NCBI RefSeq assembly: GCF_015712165.1
Contig: NZ_JADPZX010000001.1
Coordinates: 4,295,001-4,359,000, forward strand
Direction: 5' to 3'
DNA length: 64,000 nt
Source: Streptomyces spinoverrucosus
GTDB lineage: Bacteria > Actinomycetota > Actinomycetes > Streptomycetales > Streptomycetaceae
Below, one piece after another: positions 16,200-26,106 of this stretch (position 1 is its first letter; each line of letters starts with the position of its first letter). The notes beneath the pieces are model-generated. The model did no database searches. It was not told where the DNA came from and saw nothing but the letters and a program-made list of their open reading frames with translations. The position numbers and the translations under genes were made by a program.

Positions 16200-16687
16200 G
16201 CCGCCCGTCCTTCCACGTGCTCGCGTACCGCGGCGAGCAGTCCCGCACTCGCCGCCTCCACCATCTCAAGGCACTCCTCGAAGCCCTCCCGGCCCCCGTA
16301 GTAGGGGTCCGGGACGTCGAGGTCGTCGCCCGCGGCGGGATCGTAGGAACGCAGCAGGCGCACCTTCGCCGCCTCCTCCTCGGTGGGCGCGAGGCGGCGC
16401 AGCGCCTTCAGGTGCCCGGAGTCGAGCGCGATGACGAGGTCGAGCCGGGAGAACCACGACGGCTGGAACTGCCGTGCGATGTGTTCGGTGTCGTAGTCGT
16501 GCCCCCGCAGTACGGCGACGGTGCGTGGGTCGGCCGGATCGCCTTCGTGCCAGCCGCCCGTGCCCGCGCTGTCGACTTCGACGAGGCCGTCCAGCCCGGC
16601 CTCGGCCACCCGGGCGCGGAAGACGGATTCGGCCATCGGGGAGCGGCAGATGTTGCCGGTGCAGACGAAGCAGACGCGGTAGGTCAT
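16196..16687 (-). CDS. ptpA: Low-molecular-weight protein tyrosine phosphatase PtpA
   Basis: This 163-residue phosphatase starts MTYRVCFVCTGNICRSPMAES. The P-loop C-x5-R-S has nucleophile C9 and R15, and the general-acid Asp is D127 in DVPDPYYGG. Length and motifs match the family, and the sequence agrees with my memory of S. coelicolor PtpA, which was linked to antibiotic production. It removes phosphate from protein tyrosines in the cytoplasm. Start is the ATG at 16687. The gene lies 5 bases downstream of the holin-like gene and overlaps the trans-sulfuration gene by four bases. Confidence 0.94.
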   Translation of the reverse strand: MTYRVCFVCTGNICRSPMAESVFRARVAEAGLDGLVEVDSAGTGGWHEGDPADPRTVAVLRGHDYDTEHIARQFQPSWFSRLDLVIALDSGHLKALRRLAPTEEEAAKVRLLRSYDPAAGDDLDVPDPYYGGREGFEECLEMVEAASAGLLAAVREHVEGRAA

Positions 16688-16692
16688 GGCGC

Positions 16693-17067
16693 TCAGTCCC
16701 GGTCCGGGAGGACGACGTTGAGCGCCCAGGAGACGATCGAGATGATCAGGCCGCCCAGGACGGCCGTCCAGAAGCCCTCGACATGGAAACTCAGGTCGAA
16801 CTGGTCGGCGAGCCACGAGGTCAGCAGCAGCATCAGCGCGTTGACGACCAGGGTGAACAGGCCGAGCGTGAGAATGAGCAGCGGCAGGCTCAGCAGGTTC
16901 ACGATCGGCTTGACCAGGAAGTTCACCAGGCCGAAGATCAACGCGACCACGAGCAGCGTGCCGACCTTCTTCCCGGTGCTGTCCCCGGTCAGGGTGATCT
17001 TGTCGAGCAGCCATACGGCGACCGCCAGGGCGCCCGCGTTGGCGATCGTCTTGACTACGAAATTCAT
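16693..17067 (-). CDS. Small four-helix membrane protein (phage holin family 4-like)
   Basis: This protein of about 124 residues has four hydrophobic helices: MNFVVKTIANAGALAVAVWLL, then VGTLLVVALIFGLVNFLVKP, LPLLILTLGLFTLVVNALMLLL, and a C-terminal FWTAVLGGLIISIVSWALNV. The pattern F-G-L-V-N-x-x-V-K-P is typical of the widespread PF04020 family, named after holins although most members are not phage proteins. It is first in a tight minus-strand unit with ptpA (5-base gap). Two adjacent ATGs (17070 and 17067) are possible starts. Function is unknown. Confidence 0.85.
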   Translation of the reverse strand: MNFVVKTIANAGALAVAVWLLDKITLTGDSTGKKVGTLLVVALIFGLVNFLVKPIVNLLSLPLLILTLGLFTLVVNALMLLLTSWLADQFDLSFHVEGFWTAVLGGLIISIVSWALNVVLPDRD

Positions 17068-17128
17068 CATGTGTCTGATCGTGGCAGACGAGATCCGATA
17101 CGAATACGGGCGCGAGGGCGACGAAGCG

Positions 17129-17446
17129 ATGAAGGCATTCCGGCTGGACGAACTGGAGGCGGAGCGCGCCGCCAACGAGGGGGCCTACCTGCAGTTTCTG
17201 CGCGAGCGGAACATGTCGGTCGGTCTGTACGCGCTCAACGCGGGCGAGCACGATCCGCAGAAACCGCACAACCAGGACGAGGTCTACTTCGTCGTGAGCG
17301 GCCGTGCCGCGATCACCGTCGGCATGGAGACCACCGAGGTGGCCCGCGGCAGCGTGGTGTACGTCCCGGCCGGGGTGGCTCACAAGTTCCACCACATCAG
17401 CGAGGACCTGCGGGTGCTCGTGGTGTTCTCTCCGCCCGAGAACTGA
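17129..17446 (+). CDS. Cupin-domain protein
   Basis: This small single-domain cupin of about 105 residues starts MKAFRLDELEAERAANEGAYLQFLRERNMSVGLYALNAGEHDPQKPHNQDEVYFVVSGRA. It has cupin motif 1 (H-x-Q-D-E-V-Y-F-V-V-S-G) and motif 2 (GSVVYVPAGVAHKFHHI). The H-Q-D-E-...-H pattern suggests a bound metal. In-frame starts at ATG 17069 and GTG 17081 exist and would overlap the divergent membrane-protein start; I prefer the ATG at 17129. Function is unknown. It is divergent from the holin-like/ptpA operon. Confidence 0.85.
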   Translation: MKAFRLDELEAERAANEGAYLQFLRERNMSVGLYALNAGEHDPQKPHNQDEVYFVVSGRAAITVGMETTEVARGSVVYVPAGVAHKFHHISEDLRVLVVFSPPEN

Positions 17447-17643
17447 CCCACCAGCTCCGGGTTTTCGTCCTCCGCGCCCCCGGATTCCCTAGGGGATCGG
17501 TCAGGGGAGGACAAGGGCTGCGAGGCCCCCGTCGGGCACGTCGCCGGCCCTAGCATCGAGGCAGGACATCACAGGACCCGGCGGGACCGGAGCGCTCACA
17601 GGGAGTCGTGCGGCCGCCGGGCAGAGAGAGAAGGACGAGGGCG

Positions 17644-17856
17644 ATGCGAGAGATCTTCGCGGGTCTGCCGTGGTGGGTGAAGTGGATCGCGGTGCCGGTC
17701 ATCGCCCTGGTCGTGTTCGGCGGCGTGATAGCCAGCGTCGTGGGCTTCGTGATCGGGCTGCTGTTCAAGCTGCTGGTCTTCGTGGCCCTGGTCGGTGGAC
17801 TCATCTATGTCGTACGGAAGTTCACGACGAACTCCTCGTCGCGTGGCGACTGGTGA
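17644..17856 (+). CDS. Small membrane protein, DUF5326-like
   Basis: This 70-residue protein (MREIFAGLPWWVKWIAVPVIALVVFGG...) has two predicted membrane helices (about 12-32 and 34-58) and a short charged tail KFTTNSSSRGDW. GGACGAGGGCG upstream gives a plausible ribosome site. It resembles the small actinobacterial membrane proteins filed as DUF5326; function is unknown. The last codons are duplicated in a 22-bp tandem repeat that runs past the stop. Confidence 0.8.
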   Translation: MREIFAGLPWWVKWIAVPVIALVVFGGVIASVVGFVIGLLFKLLVFVALVGGLIYVVRKFTTNSSSRGDW

Positions 17857-17885
17857 GAGCTGTCGTGGCGACTGGTGAGAGCTGT
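17842..17885. repeat. 22-bp tandem duplication over a stop codon
   Basis: Two exact copies (17842-17863 and 17864-17885) abut. The first contains the last codons and TGA of the small membrane protein gene. It looks like a recent replication-slippage duplication; the reading frame is not changed because the first stop is used. Confidence 0.9.
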
Positions 17886-18087
17886 GGGTGACGGGAACCG
17901 GTAACAGGAATCACCGGTTCCCTCGGGGGAGGGAAGTTTCCGGGCGGACGGGTCTGCGGGCGGTGGCGGGCCAATAGAGTCCGGAACCCGACGTGGGGGC
18001 AACCCCGCGAGCGGCGTACACACCCGTACAAACCCCTCCCGTGTTCACCCTGCACGGGCTGCCCCACTCGCGCTTCGGGAGTGACCC

Positions 18088-18891
18088 TTGGCCACGGCAG
18101 ACACCGCACCCGCAGACCCCTACGCACCCCCCACGCCCCAGCACAACGCCACCCTCATCGGGTCCGTGCAGCGCGCCATGCGCCTGCTGGAGGCCGTCGC
18201 CGAGCATCAGCACGGCGCACCCGCGAAGCAACTGGCCCGCGAGACCGGCCTCGCCCTCCCCACGACGTACCACCTGCTGCGCACCCTGGTGCACGAGAGC
18301 TACCTGCGCCGGGAGAAAGGACTGTTCTTCCTCGGCGAGGCGGCCGAGCGGTTGGCCAGCAGCGGAGCCCAGCAGAAACGTCGCAGCACGGTCAACGAGA
18401 CCCTCGCACGCTGGCGGGACTCCATCGGCGTGCCCGTGTACTACGCGATCTACCGCGACGGCGAGATCGAGGTCATGTGCGTCTCCGACACCCCGGGCAA
18501 TCCGGCGGTGGAGGAGTGGGCCGACTTCCGCGAGACCGGCCACGCGCACGCCATCGGCCAGTGCCTGCTGTCCCAGCTGAACGAGAACACCCGCCGGGAC
18601 CACCTCGACCGCTATCCCGTGCAGTCGATCACCCCGTACACCGTCCGCGACAGCCGCACGCTGCTGCGACGACTCGAACGAACGAGCCGGATGGAACCGG
18701 TGACCGAGCGCCAGGAGTACGCGCTCGGGACGGTGTGTGCGGCCATTCCGATCACTGTGGGTGACACCGCGGGAACGATGGCCATCTCGCTTCCCAGCCA
18801 CCAAGTGGACCGCCTGCTGCCCGCAGCCCGGCAATTGCAGAGCGAGGTGGGTCGTGCGCTGGGGTCACTCGCGATCTCTATCAGTATCTGA
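18088..18891 (+). CDS. ssgR: IclR-family regulator SsgR
   Basis: The product is 267 residues: an N-terminal winged helix (SVQRAMRLLEAVAEHQHGAPAKQLARETGLALPTTYHLLRTLVHESYLRRE) and a C-terminal IclR effector domain. It directly precedes ssgA, the arrangement of ssgR-ssgA in Streptomyces, where SsgR activates ssgA. The frame begins at TTG 18088 with GGGAG six bases upstream; no ATG or GTG in frame fits better. Assignment rests on domain type plus the unmistakable SsgA neighbour. The effector ligand is unknown. Confidence 0.92.
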   Translation: MATADTAPADPYAPPTPQHNATLIGSVQRAMRLLEAVAEHQHGAPAKQLARETGLALPTTYHLLRTLVHESYLRREKGLFFLGEAAERLASSGAQQKRRSTVNETLARWRDSIGVPVYYAIYRDGEIEVMCVSDTPGNPAVEEWADFRETGHAHAIGQCLLSQLNENTRRDHLDRYPVQSITPYTVRDSRTLLRRLERTSRMEPVTERQEYALGTVCAAIPITVGDTAGTMAISLPSHQVDRLLPAARQLQSEVGRALGSLAISISI

Positions 18892-19021
18892 AAACTCACT
18901 CCTTGTGATCTGGTGTGTACGTTCAGCAAGATGCCACCAGGTATCAGAGGTTCATTCCCGGCCAATCGAACGGCAAGTGACGGGGTAGGCGATGCGCGAG
19001 TCCGTACAGGCAGAGGTCATG

Positions 19022-19429
19022 ATGAGCTTTCTCGTCTCCGAGGAGCTCTCCTTCCGCATCCCTGTGGAGCTGCGCTACGAAACGTGTGATCCCTACGCCG
19101 TGCGGCTGACCTTCCATCTGCCCGGTGATGCCCCGGTGACCTGGGCCTTCGGCAGGGAGCTGCTGATCGACGGGGTCGGGCGGCCGTGCGGGGAGGGCGA
19201 TGTGCGGGTTTCGCCGGTCGAACCGGAGTCGCTCGGCGACGTCCTGATCCGGCTTCAGGTCGGCAACGACCAGGCGTTGTTCCGCTCCTCCACGGCTCCG
19301 CTGGTCGCCTTCCTCGACCGCACGGACAAGCTCGTGCCGTTGGGCCAGGAGGGTTCCCTCGCCGACTTCGACGCACACCTCGACGAGGCGCTGGACCGGA
19401 TTCTGGCGGAGGAGCAGAGCGCCGGGTGA
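19022..19429 (+). CDS. ssgA: Sporulation cell-division activator SsgA
   Basis: This 135-residue SALP-family protein starts MSFLVSEELSFRIPVELRYE and contains LPGDAPVTWAFGRELL and LVAFLDRTDKLVPLGQE. The match to my memory of S. coelicolor SsgA is close along its length. SsgA promotes septum-site selection for sporulation division in aerial hyphae. I place the start at ATG 19022, after AGAGGT; an in-frame ATG at 18992 would add ten residues. It lies 130 bases downstream of ssgR. This gene pair is a strong marker that the organism is a sporulating streptomycete or close relative. Confidence 0.96.
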   Translation: MSFLVSEELSFRIPVELRYETCDPYAVRLTFHLPGDAPVTWAFGRELLIDGVGRPCGEGDVRVSPVEPESLGDVLIRLQVGNDQALFRSSTAPLVAFLDRTDKLVPLGQEGSLADFDAHLDEALDRILAEEQSAG

Positions 19430-19645
19430 GCCGTCCCTGGGGTGGGTGGTGTAACGCTTCGCCTGAGGTGGATGGGGTTTGTGTGGCCCGAAGTCCCGGC
19501 TTCAACCGGCTGTAGCCGGGGCTTCGAGTGTGGTGGCCACGGCGATGGAGGCGGGCGGGCAGGAACGCTCCCTGCCCGGGGTCCTCAACGGCTCCTCCGG
19601 ATCTCGGGCGTTCGGCGTGCGGGCGGCGTCAGTGCCTGCGCCCAG

Positions 19646-19729
19646 GGCGCTACAACGCCTGGTCCCATGGCGCTACAACGCCTGATCCCAAATCGCTCAA
19701 CGCCTGGTCCCAGGTCGCTCAACGCCTGC
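19646..19729. repeat. Imperfect 22-23-bp tandem repeats downstream of ssgA
   Basis: About three and a half units share GCTACAACGCCTGGTCCCA or GCTCAACGCCTGGTCCCA. They run into the 3' end of the YibE/F gene on the opposite strand, whose stop is at 19719-19721. The rest of the ssgA-YibE/F gap (19430-19645) shows no gene or clear hairpin. Confidence 0.8.
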
Positions 19730-22049
19730 GCCGCCGCCCCCTCCCGGCGCGGGCCGGTGCCGGTGCTTCGGTGCCGGCCGCGGCCGACGCCGGGGCGGGC
19801 TCCTTGGCGGGCCGGTCGGCCGACACCACCAGGGCCGCGAGCGCCGTGGTGACCGGCACCGAGGCCACCAGGCCGATCGAACCGACCAGCGTGCGCACGA
19901 TCTCCTCCGCGACCAGCTCGCTGTTGGCGACCGTCCCCACGCTGCTCTGCGCGATGGAGAACAGCAGCAGCAGCGGGAGTGCTGCGCCCGCGTAGGCGAG
20001 GACGAGCGTGTTGACGACGGAGGCGATGTGGTCGCGGCCGATGCGGATGGCCGCCCGGTACAGCCCCCGCCAGCCCATTGCCGGGTTGGCCTCGTGCAGC
20101 TCCCAGACCGCCGAGGTCTGCGTGACCGTCACGTCGTCGAGGACACCGAGCGAACCGATGATGATGCCGGCCAGCAGCAGACCGCTCATGTCGATCGACG
20201 GGTACAGGCCGTGGATGAGACCGGTGTTGTCGTCGGTGTTGCCCGTGAGCGCGGCCCAACCGATGAACAGCGAGCCGAGGACGCCGATCAGCAGCAGTGA
20301 GATCAGCGTGCCGAGCACTGCCACGGATGTTCGGGCCGACAGACCGTGGCACAGATACAGGGCGATCAGCATGATGGCGCTCGCCCCGACCACCGCCACG
20401 ACCAGCGGGTTCGAGCCCTGCAGGATCGCGGGCAGGATGAAGAAGTTGAGCACCAGGAAGCTGATGGCCAGCGCGACCAGTGCCATGACGCCGCGCAGCC
20501 GCCCGACCGCCACGACGGCCAGTGCGAAGATGCCGGCGAGCAGGGTCATCGGGAGTCGGCGGTTCACGTCGGTGACCGAGTACTGCAGGTCCTCGGGCGC
20601 GGAGGGTTCGTACGCGACCACGACCTTCTGGCCCTGGTTCAACTGGCGTGACTGGTCCGGCTGCACGATCTCGGTGAACGTACGGCCCTTGTCCTCGCCG
20701 GTGTCGATTCGGATCGTCGCGCGCTTGCAGGTGCCGTTCGCCTGCTGCTGGGCGGACGAGCCCTCGGCGGTGGAGGTGTCGCCGTTCGGTGTGTCGGCCG
20801 AGGCGTTGACCGAGTCGCAGGGCAACTCCTCGATCTTGGTGACCGTGGCCTGCTGGGTCTGCCGGTCGAAGCCGACGCCGGTGCGCTCGTGGGGCGGGGC
20901 ACCGCCGGGCCACAGTACGGCGAGGCCGACTACGACGGCGGCGGCGAAGGGGATGAGCACCGCCGCGATGACCTTGCGCAGGTGCAGGGAGACGGGGGCG
21001 GCGGGTCCGTGCGCGTGACTGTGCGAGTGGCCGTGGCCGTGTCCGCCGCCGTGTCCGCCGCCGTGTCCGCCGCTGGGGCCGAGTCCTGGCTCGTCACCGG
21101 GCCCATGGCCGCGCCCGTTGCCGCCTCCGCGGCCGCTTCCGTGGCCGGGGCCGTGCCCTTGGCCGCCGCCGGGCGTGGAGTGGCCGGGGCCGTTGTCGCC
21201 TCCCCGGCCGGGGCCGTGCCCTTGGCCGCCGCTGGGCGCGGAGTGCCCGTGGCCGTCACCCGGGCCGGGACCGTAGCCTCGACCACCGCTCAGGCCACCG
21301 TCCACGCCATGCCCGTGCCCGTCGCCATAACCGGAGCCCTGCCCGGGGAAACCCCCGGCACCCGCACCGTGCTCGTGCCAGCCACCCTGCCCAGAGCCGC
21401 GTCCCTGTCCGCCCTCGGCAACGGGACCCAGCCCCTGCCCCCCACCGCCGGGGTATCCGCCCCCAGAGCCGTACACACGGCCGCCGGGAGTACTGCCAGA
21501 ACCCCTCTCAGGACCCCCGCCAAGCCCGGAGCCAACACGCGCCCCCATGCCGGCAGGGTCGCCACCCATGCCCGCGCCCATGCCGCGAGCGTCGCCTCCC
21601 ACGTCCGCGCCCATGCCGCGAGCCCCGCCTCGGCCCATGCCGGGAGCCTCGCCTCGACCCATGCCCGCCCCCGCTCCGGGAGCCTCGCCTCGACCCATGC
21701 CCGCCCCCGCGCCGGGAGCCTCGCCTCGACCCATGCCCGCCCTCGCGCCCGGAGCGTCACCCCGCGCCATGCGCGACCCCGCGCCGGGAGCATCGCCTCG
21801 ACCCATGCCGGGCGTGTCACCCCGCCCCATGCCGGGAGCATCGCCTCGACCCATGCCGGGAGCATCGCCTCGACCCATGCCAGGAGCGTCACCCCGCCCC
21901 ATGCCAGAAGCGTCGCCTCGACCCATGCGCGACCCCCTGCCCGAAGTACCACCCCCGCCCATCCCAGCGCCGCTTCCCGACCCCATGCCGGAGCCGGTTC
22001 CGCGCGGCGGTTCGTGCGGCGGGAACGGGGGCTGCTGATTCGTGGTCAC
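19719..22049 (-). CDS. YibE/F-family membrane protein with a repeat-expanded N-terminus
   Basis: The product is 776 residues. The first 350 or so are low-complexity: repeats of GMGRGDAP, then Gly/His-rich stretches ending in HGHGHSHSHAHG. A YibE/F-like membrane domain follows: LRKVIAAVLIPFAAAVVVGLAVLW, an extracytoplasmic part with two Cys, then about seven helices including GVLDDVTVTQTSAVWELHEANP, a family signature. It ends Arg-rich (GRGRRRRR). The GTG at 22049 starts the frame. YibE/F proteins are suspected transporters of unknown substrate. The His-rich tract hints at metal binding, which is an inference. It is divergent from thiC. Confidence 0.85.
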   Translation of the reverse strand: MTTNQQPPFPPHEPPRGTGSGMGSGSGAGMGGGGTSGRGSRMGRGDASGMGRGDAPGMGRGDAPGMGRGDAPGMGRGDTPGMGRGDAPGAGSRMARGDAPGARAGMGRGEAPGAGAGMGRGEAPGAGAGMGRGEAPGMGRGGARGMGADVGGDARGMGAGMGGDPAGMGARVGSGLGGGPERGSGSTPGGRVYGSGGGYPGGGGQGLGPVAEGGQGRGSGQGGWHEHGAGAGGFPGQGSGYGDGHGHGVDGGLSGGRGYGPGPGDGHGHSAPSGGQGHGPGRGGDNGPGHSTPGGGQGHGPGHGSGRGGGNGRGHGPGDEPGLGPSGGHGGGHGGGHGHGHSHSHAHGPAAPVSLHLRKVIAAVLIPFAAAVVVGLAVLWPGGAPPHERTGVGFDRQTQQATVTKIEELPCDSVNASADTPNGDTSTAEGSSAQQQANGTCKRATIRIDTGEDKGRTFTEIVQPDQSRQLNQGQKVVVAYEPSAPEDLQYSVTDVNRRLPMTLLAGIFALAVVAVGRLRGVMALVALAISFLVLNFFILPAILQGSNPLVVAVVGASAIMLIALYLCHGLSARTSVAVLGTLISLLLIGVLGSLFIGWAALTGNTDDNTGLIHGLYPSIDMSGLLLAGIIIGSLGVLDDVTVTQTSAVWELHEANPAMGWRGLYRAAIRIGRDHIASVVNTLVLAYAGAALPLLLLFSIAQSSVGTVANSELVAEEIVRTLVGSIGLVASVPVTTALAALVVSADRPAKEPAPASAAAGTEAPAPARAGRGRRRRR
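21590..21935. repeat. 24-bp tandem repeats coding GMGRGDAP
   Basis: About a dozen imperfect 24-base units (reading CATGCCGGGAGCATCGCCTC and variants on the plus strand) encode an eight-residue repeat in the YibE/F-family protein. Unit number is likely to vary between strains. Boundaries are approximate. Confidence 0.85.
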
Positions 22050-22099
22050 CGACCGATCATCGCAAGAACGACCGGGCCCCTCTGTTCACCGCGCCCGAA

Positions 22100-22128
22100 T
22101 TGACGCTAGCGTGGGGACACCTTTGTAC
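22100..22128 (+). promoter_or_regulatory. Probable thiC promoter
   Basis: TTGACG at 22100-22105, a 17-base spacer, and TTGTAC at 22123-22128 fit a housekeeping-sigma promoter. Transcription would start at about 22135, just at the 5' edge of the riboswitch. Confidence 0.6.
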
Positions 22129-22130
22129 AC

Positions 22131-24118
<1,988 letters not shown>

Positions 24119-24127
24119 AAGGCATTC

Positions 24128-24165
24128 GCATGGGCCCCTCTCCGGCGCGGTGGAGGGGCCCGTGC
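24128..24165 (+). terminator. Hairpin terminator after thiC
   Basis: A 13-base stem (24128-24140 with 24153-24165, one wobble pair) around a 12-base loop starts 10 bases after the thiC stop. Confidence 0.7.
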
Positions 24166-24218
24166 CGATGTCCGTTGCACTCACCGAGACCTAGCTGGTA
24201 CGGGCTACGATCGCGTTC

Positions 24219-24548
24219 ATGCCAGAGGTGGGCCGTAAGTTGACGCAGCTGGGCAGGAGTTCGGCTGAGTTGTTCTGGACCGTGGACCGCGCGTTGGGTG
24301 GCGATCGCGCGCCCACACGTGGGCAACGCTTCGCGGCGCGACACCCGCTCTCGGTAGGCCTGGTGGCCGGTGTCTTCGCGGCCGGTTTTTTCACCTTCGT
24401 GGCCCTTTCGAGCGGGACGCAACCGTCGGACATTGCGCTTGCAGCGGTGGGCGGCGTCCTCATAGGCGCCGTCTTCGGGGCGACAGCCCGGATGGAGCGG
24501 GCGCGTCAGCGGCGCTTGCGGCGACGGGGATTGTGGGACGGCTCGTAG
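24219..24548 (+). CDS. Hypothetical small membrane protein
   Basis: I do not recognise this 109-residue protein. It begins MPEVGRKLTQLGRSSAELFWTVDRALGGDRAP, has two hydrophobic segments (about 46-66 and 74-94), and ends in a very basic tail (RARQRRLRRRGLWDGS). It lies between the real thiC tail and the first decayed copy of that tail, and its stop codon touches the decayed copy. That position suggests arrival by, or survival of, an insertion at the thiC 3' end. Confidence 0.65.
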   Translation: MPEVGRKLTQLGRSSAELFWTVDRALGGDRAPTRGQRFAARHPLSVGLVAGVFAAGFFTFVALSSGTQPSDIALAAVGGVLIGAVFGATARMERARQRRLRRRGLWDGS

Positions 24549-24674
24549 GAGCAGTTCGGTGGTGACGAGGGCTCGACGCCTGAATCGATCGAGGCGCGGA
24601 TGGTCGAGAAGTCGAAGGAGTTCGCGGCGGCGGGTAACCGTGTGTACCTGCAGCTCGCGGAGACGGCCGGCTGA
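24549..24674 (+). pseudogene. Decayed copy of the thiC 3' end (copy 1)
   Basis: This open stretch of 41 codons reads EQFGGDEGSTPESIEARM... and continues VEKSKEFAAAGNRVYLQLAE, aligned with the last 40 codons of thiC (ERFGG...[17 protein letters not shown]). The 23 bases at 24607-24629 are identical to thiC 24060-24082. No start codon or upstream part of thiC is present, so it is a fragment, not a gene. The TGA is retained at 24672-24674. Confidence 0.8.
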
Positions 24675-24684
24675 CCCGGCCGCC

Positions 24685-25767
24685 TCAGTGGAGGGGGGCC
24701 CGCCAGGCCACCAGTCCGGGCCGGCCCGCCTCTACGAAACCCACCGCGAACGGCTTGTCTCCGTCGTCCGTCACCAGGTGGATGCTGCACTCCGTCACGC
24801 TGTCGCCCGGCGGGATCATCCGGGCGACCCAGTCGGACGGACAGCCGGGGATCTTCGTGTCGAGGACGAAGGGGGTCTTCCCCCGTATCTGCCGACCGCC
24901 CTCGGTGAGCAGGCGGACACGGTCGGCCTGGTTGGCGTAGAGGTCTTTCGGCCCGGGGTTGGTGTAGGTGACCGACACGTAGTACGGGACGCCGCGCCGC
25001 TCGTTCTCGTTGAGGTCGAGGTCCAGGCCCGCGAGGTCGGCCGCGCTGCCCCGGCGTACGGAAACCAGCGTGGCGGGCAGTTCGAGGATGCCGTCCTCGC
25101 GGGCGTCCCACCGGACGCGGACGATGTCGCCCGGCTCCGCCATCCCGGCGGACGCCGCCTCGAGGCCGCCCTCGACGGGCCAGGTGGCGACCGCGCCGCC
25201 CTTGTCGAGGTAGCCGTCGGCGTTGTGCGTCAGCGAGTGCACGCCGACGCCCTCGGGCAGCGCGTAAGTCACGCAGGTGTTATATGAGTCGCCGGGCGCC
25301 AGCGTCTTCGGTGCGGTGTCCGCGCAGTACAGGTCGACCCCGCCCGGCCTCCCGCCGCTGACGTAGACCTTCTCCCCGCGCGCCCAGTCGGTGCCGTTCA
25401 GGGCGAAGTTGCTGTCCACCATGTAGGTGGCGGGGATCTTCTTCCGGCCGGTGTTGGTGACCTCGAAGGTGAGGTAGTGGGGGACCATGCCCTTCAGATC
25501 CTCGTCCACGCGCGCCCCCCGCATGTCCTCCTCCGAACCCCGGACCAGGCTCTTGACCGTGATCCTGACCTCGTACGACCGGTGGTCGGTGTCCGTGTGG
25601 ACGACGTCCCGTGCGCCGGTCCGCACCGGTAGGTCCGTCCAGGAGGCAGGCCTCTCCGCGGCTCGCTCCACGGTCTCGCCCGCGCCCTGTTCCCCCGCGC
25701 ACCCGGCGACGAGGGGTATCGACGCCGCGCCCATGGCGGCCTTCCTGATGTAGCTGGACAGGCGCAT
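24685..25767 (-). CDS. Secreted lipoprotein of unknown function
   Basis: The product is 360 residues. MRLSSYIRKAAMGAASIPLVAGCAGE is a lipoprotein signal with lipobox LVAGC (Cys at about 23), so it is anchored outside the membrane. The rest looks like two similar beta-rich halves (VRITVKSLVRGSEEDM...LTFEVTNTGRKKIP; LPATLVSVRRGSAADL...YVSVTYTNPGPKD), each followed by a C-x-n-C region. These recall DUF4352/telomeric-repeat-factor-like immunoglobulin folds common in actinobacterial lipoproteins. I do not recognise a specific family. It sits between the two decayed thiC tails. Confidence 0.8.
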   Translation of the reverse strand: MRLSSYIRKAAMGAASIPLVAGCAGEQGAGETVERAAERPASWTDLPVRTGARDVVHTDTDHRSYEVRITVKSLVRGSEEDMRGARVDEDLKGMVPHYLTFEVTNTGRKKIPATYMVDSNFALNGTDWARGEKVYVSGGRPGGVDLYCADTAPKTLAPGDSYNTCVTYALPEGVGVHSLTHNADGYLDKGGAVATWPVEGGLEAASAGMAEPGDIVRVRWDAREDGILELPATLVSVRRGSAADLAGLDLDLNENERRGVPYYVSVTYTNPGPKDLYANQADRVRLLTEGGRQIRGKTPFVLDTKIPGCPSDWVARMIPPGDSVTECSIHLVTDDGDKPFAVGFVEAGRPGLVAWRAPLH

Positions 25768-25905
25768 GGACTTCCCTTGACGCACGATGATCCGGATCCG
25801 CCGGAGGACTGACGCATCGTAGACGTCACAGCGGAGGTGGAGGCGGTGGGTGGAGGGCCCGGTGCGGTTGCTTTCGCTTCTGGCCCTCAGCGAGAGTCTG
25901 GCCGT

Positions 25906-25974
25906 GGCATGGCCCAGAAGTCGAAGGAGTTCGCGGCGGCCGACAACCGCATGTACCTGCCGATCGCGGGCTGA
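25906..25974 (+). pseudogene. Decayed copy of the thiC 3' end (copy 2)
   Basis: [22 protein letters not shown] and a TGA (25972-25974) align with the thiC terminus [22 protein letters not shown]. The same 23-base core (25916-25938) is identical to thiC and to copy 1. Similarity fades upstream of 25906. It lies 139 bases beyond the start codon of the lipoprotein gene on the other strand. Confidence 0.75.
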
Positions 25975-26106
25975 CCCGAAACGAACCGGCGGGGTCGTGA
26001 AGGCCGCGCGACCCCGTCGTCGTCTCGGACCAGCCCGCACACGACAGCGCACCGACACCGCCGGATCTCCGGCTTGCGCACCCCGGACGGGGACGCAAGC
26101 CGCAGG

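Noticed and set aside
15632..17446. 604-codon plus-strand frame ending in the cupin
   Set aside because: Only the last 105 residues look like protein; upstream it is antisense to the trans-sulfuration and ptpA genes.
24219..25974. Insertion sequence or integrated element around the thiC copies
   Set aside because: No transposase, integrase or terminal inverted repeats are present; only the repeated thiC tail remains, so I report it as a finding.
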